A stretch of DNA of 6,470 nt from Gammaproteobacteria bacterium (GTDB lineage Bacteria > Pseudomonadota > Gammaproteobacteria > UBA4575): NCBI GenBank assembly GCA_027297825.1, contig JAPUHH010000225.1, positions 1 through 6,470 on the forward strand, in the 5' to 3' direction. Each line of letters begins with the position of its first letter. Position 1 is the stretch's first letter. The notes beneath the pieces were generated by a model. The model was not told where the DNA came from and made no database searches. It saw nothing but the letters and a program-made list of their open reading frames with translations. Below, piece after piece: positions 5,633-6,470 of this stretch. The translations under genes were made by a program, and so were the position numbers.

Positions 5633-6376
5633 TTACCAATAGCTTTCGGAAGTGATGTGACCTGGGCTTCGGCGTAGATTTTTCATTAAGCCTTTTTCTT
5701 TAAGCGCGTTGCGTGTTTCAATCAGCATGTCTGGATTGCCACACATCATTACTTGTGAAGTTTCTGGATTAAAAGCCAGGCCTGCTTTGTCTTCAAGTTT
5801 TTCGGTTTTTATCGCAGCGGGGATGCGTCCATCCGATGCAAAATCCGTTTCTTCTCGACTTACAAATGGGATTATTTGGAATCGACTTTTATATTTTTCA
5901 CTAATCTTTTGCATCGTGTCTTGGTAAGTTAGCTCTTGTGCAAAGCGTACGGCATGTACTAACACGATATTTTCAAAGCGTTTCCATACTTCATCGGAAT
6001 TTAATATAGATAAAAAAGGCCCAAGTCCAGTACCCGTTGCCAGCATCCACATATCTTTACCATCTGGGACTTCATTTAAGGTAAAAAATCCATTAACACG
6101 TTTATCAATCCATACTTTGTCACCTTCTCGCAAAGATGAAAGTTTAGGTGATAAGGGGCCTTCGCTCACCGTGATGGAATAAAACTCGTAAATATTTTCG
6201 TGGGGCGGGTTAACAAATGAATAAGGGCGTCCCACAATTTGATCGTCAATCTCTAGTCCAAGACGGCCATACTGACCGGCAACAAATGGGTCAATATCTG
6301 CCTCTATACGCAGAGAATAAAGTAGATCAGTCCAGTGGTTGTTTTCAACCACTTTTCCTTGGACCCAGTTGCTCAT
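5633..6376 (-). CDS. fpr: Ferredoxin/flavodoxin-NADP+ reductase, Fpr type
   Basis: A 247-residue FAD enzyme very similar in layout to E. coli Fpr (248), which passes electrons between NADPH and flavodoxin or ferredoxin. FAD binding is by RPYSF (50-54) and VSEGPLSPKL (70-79). The NADP domain has LATGTGLGPFLSIL (112-125), SREE (173-176) and CGNPDM (212-217). The C-terminal RRSPGHITSESYW ends in Trp, like bacterial subclass enzymes in which the terminal aromatic residue stacks on or near FAD. The ATG at 6374-6376 fits the family N-terminus (SNWVQGKVVE like ADWVTGKV); there is no clear Shine-Dalgarno. It converges with the globin gene with a single base between the stops. It could provide electrons for reducing the ferric globin, but a general role in Fe-S or oxidative-stress metabolism is equally possible. 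Confidence 0.95.
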   Translation of the reverse strand: MSNWVQGKVVENNHWTDLLYSLRIEADIDPFVAGQYGRLGLEIDDQIVGRPYSFVNPPHENIYEFYSITVSEGPLSPKLSSLREGDKVWIDKRVNGFFTLNEVPDGKDMWMLATGTGLGPFLSILNSDEVWKRFENIVLVHAVRFAQELTYQDTMQKISEKYKSRFQIIPFVSREETDFASDGRIPAAIKTEKLEDKAGLAFNPETSQVMMCGNPDMLIETRNALKEKGLMKNLRRSPGHITSESYW

Positions 6377-6411
6377 TAAATATATACGATTAAATAAATA
6401 GTGTGCGCACG

Positions 6412-6440
6412 AACATAGAGGTGCACTAGATAAAAATCAA
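6412..6440 (-). promoter_or_regulatory. Possible promoter of the fpr gene
   Basis: On the minus strand TTGATT (6440-6435) and TATGTT (6417-6412) are 17 bp apart, each matching 4 of 6 consensus bases. The expected start is near 6405, giving a leader of about 30 bases. In an AT-rich genome such matches arise by chance, so this is tentative. Confidence 0.35.
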
Positions 6441-6448
6441 CTATTCCC

Positions 6449-6465
6449 GCCTAGGTATACTAGGC
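6449..6465. repeat. Inverted repeat GCCTAG-5 bp-CTAGGC upstream of fpr
   Basis: Two perfect 6-bp arms around GTATA, just upstream of the possible fpr -35. It may be a regulator site or a hairpin belonging to a gene outside the window. There is no T-run inside the window on either side, so a terminator is not supported. Confidence 0.35.
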
Positions 6466-6470
6466 ATGAG

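Noticed and set aside
5709..5927. Plus-strand ORF inside the fpr gene
   Set aside because: Shadow frame of the clearly conserved reductase, with no ribosome binding site or family resemblance.
1..6470. CRISPR array, transposase, integrase, tRNA or rRNA
   Set aside because: No regularly spaced repeats, transposase-like frames, terminal inverted repeats or recognisable RNA gene were seen on reading both strands.

Overview
The window is about 6.5 kb of AT-leaning chromosomal DNA. The protein families suggest a proteobacterium, most likely gamma (beta is possible): a Vitreoscilla/Hmp-type globin, an NsrR-type Rrf2 regulator, an Fpr-type flavodoxin/ferredoxin-NADP+ reductase, SixA, and a KdsD-like sugar-phosphate isomerase. 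This placement is inference from family resemblance read by eye. No mobile element, CRISPR array, tRNA or rRNA was seen.

Left part (1-1332): the 3' end of a fumarylacetoacetate-hydrolase-family gene, cut by the window edge, runs tail-to-tail into a membrane-anchored alpha/beta hydrolase on the minus strand, with only 12 bp between them.

Middle part (1333-4603), all plus strand: first a broken M48-type zinc metalloprotease (about 1366-2330). It carries one frameshift, two in-frame stops and a destroyed HExxH zinc motif. Next comes an intact SIS-only arabinose-5-phosphate-isomerase-like gene (2360-2950), then about 400 bp with no confident gene. A tight two-gene unit follows: a SixA-like histidine phosphatase (3359-3862) and, 9 bp later, a small atypical protein-kinase-fold protein (3872-4603). 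A phosphatase paired with a kinase suggests a small phospho-signalling module of unknown target.

Right part (4604-6470): a nitric-oxide/oxygen-handling block. An NsrR-like repressor (minus strand, best start at 5106) is divergent from a single-domain bacterial globin (5203-5631). The globin converges with an Fpr-type reductase (5633-6376, minus strand), leaving one base between the stop codons. Globin plus separate reductase resembles a two-piece flavohemoglobin. The 96-bp nsrR-globin spacer is dense: a strong sigma70-type promoter for the globin (TTGACA-18-TATGAT), a 20-bp perfect palindrome at the nsrR start codon, a 12-bp perfect palindrome over the -10, and a 19-bp near-perfect palindrome at the expected transcription start. 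The last looks like a repressor operator.

The parts most worth following up are the SixA/kinase pair, the nsrR-globin-reductase cluster with its palindromes, and the decayed metalloprotease. Nothing here is clearly a wholly new system.
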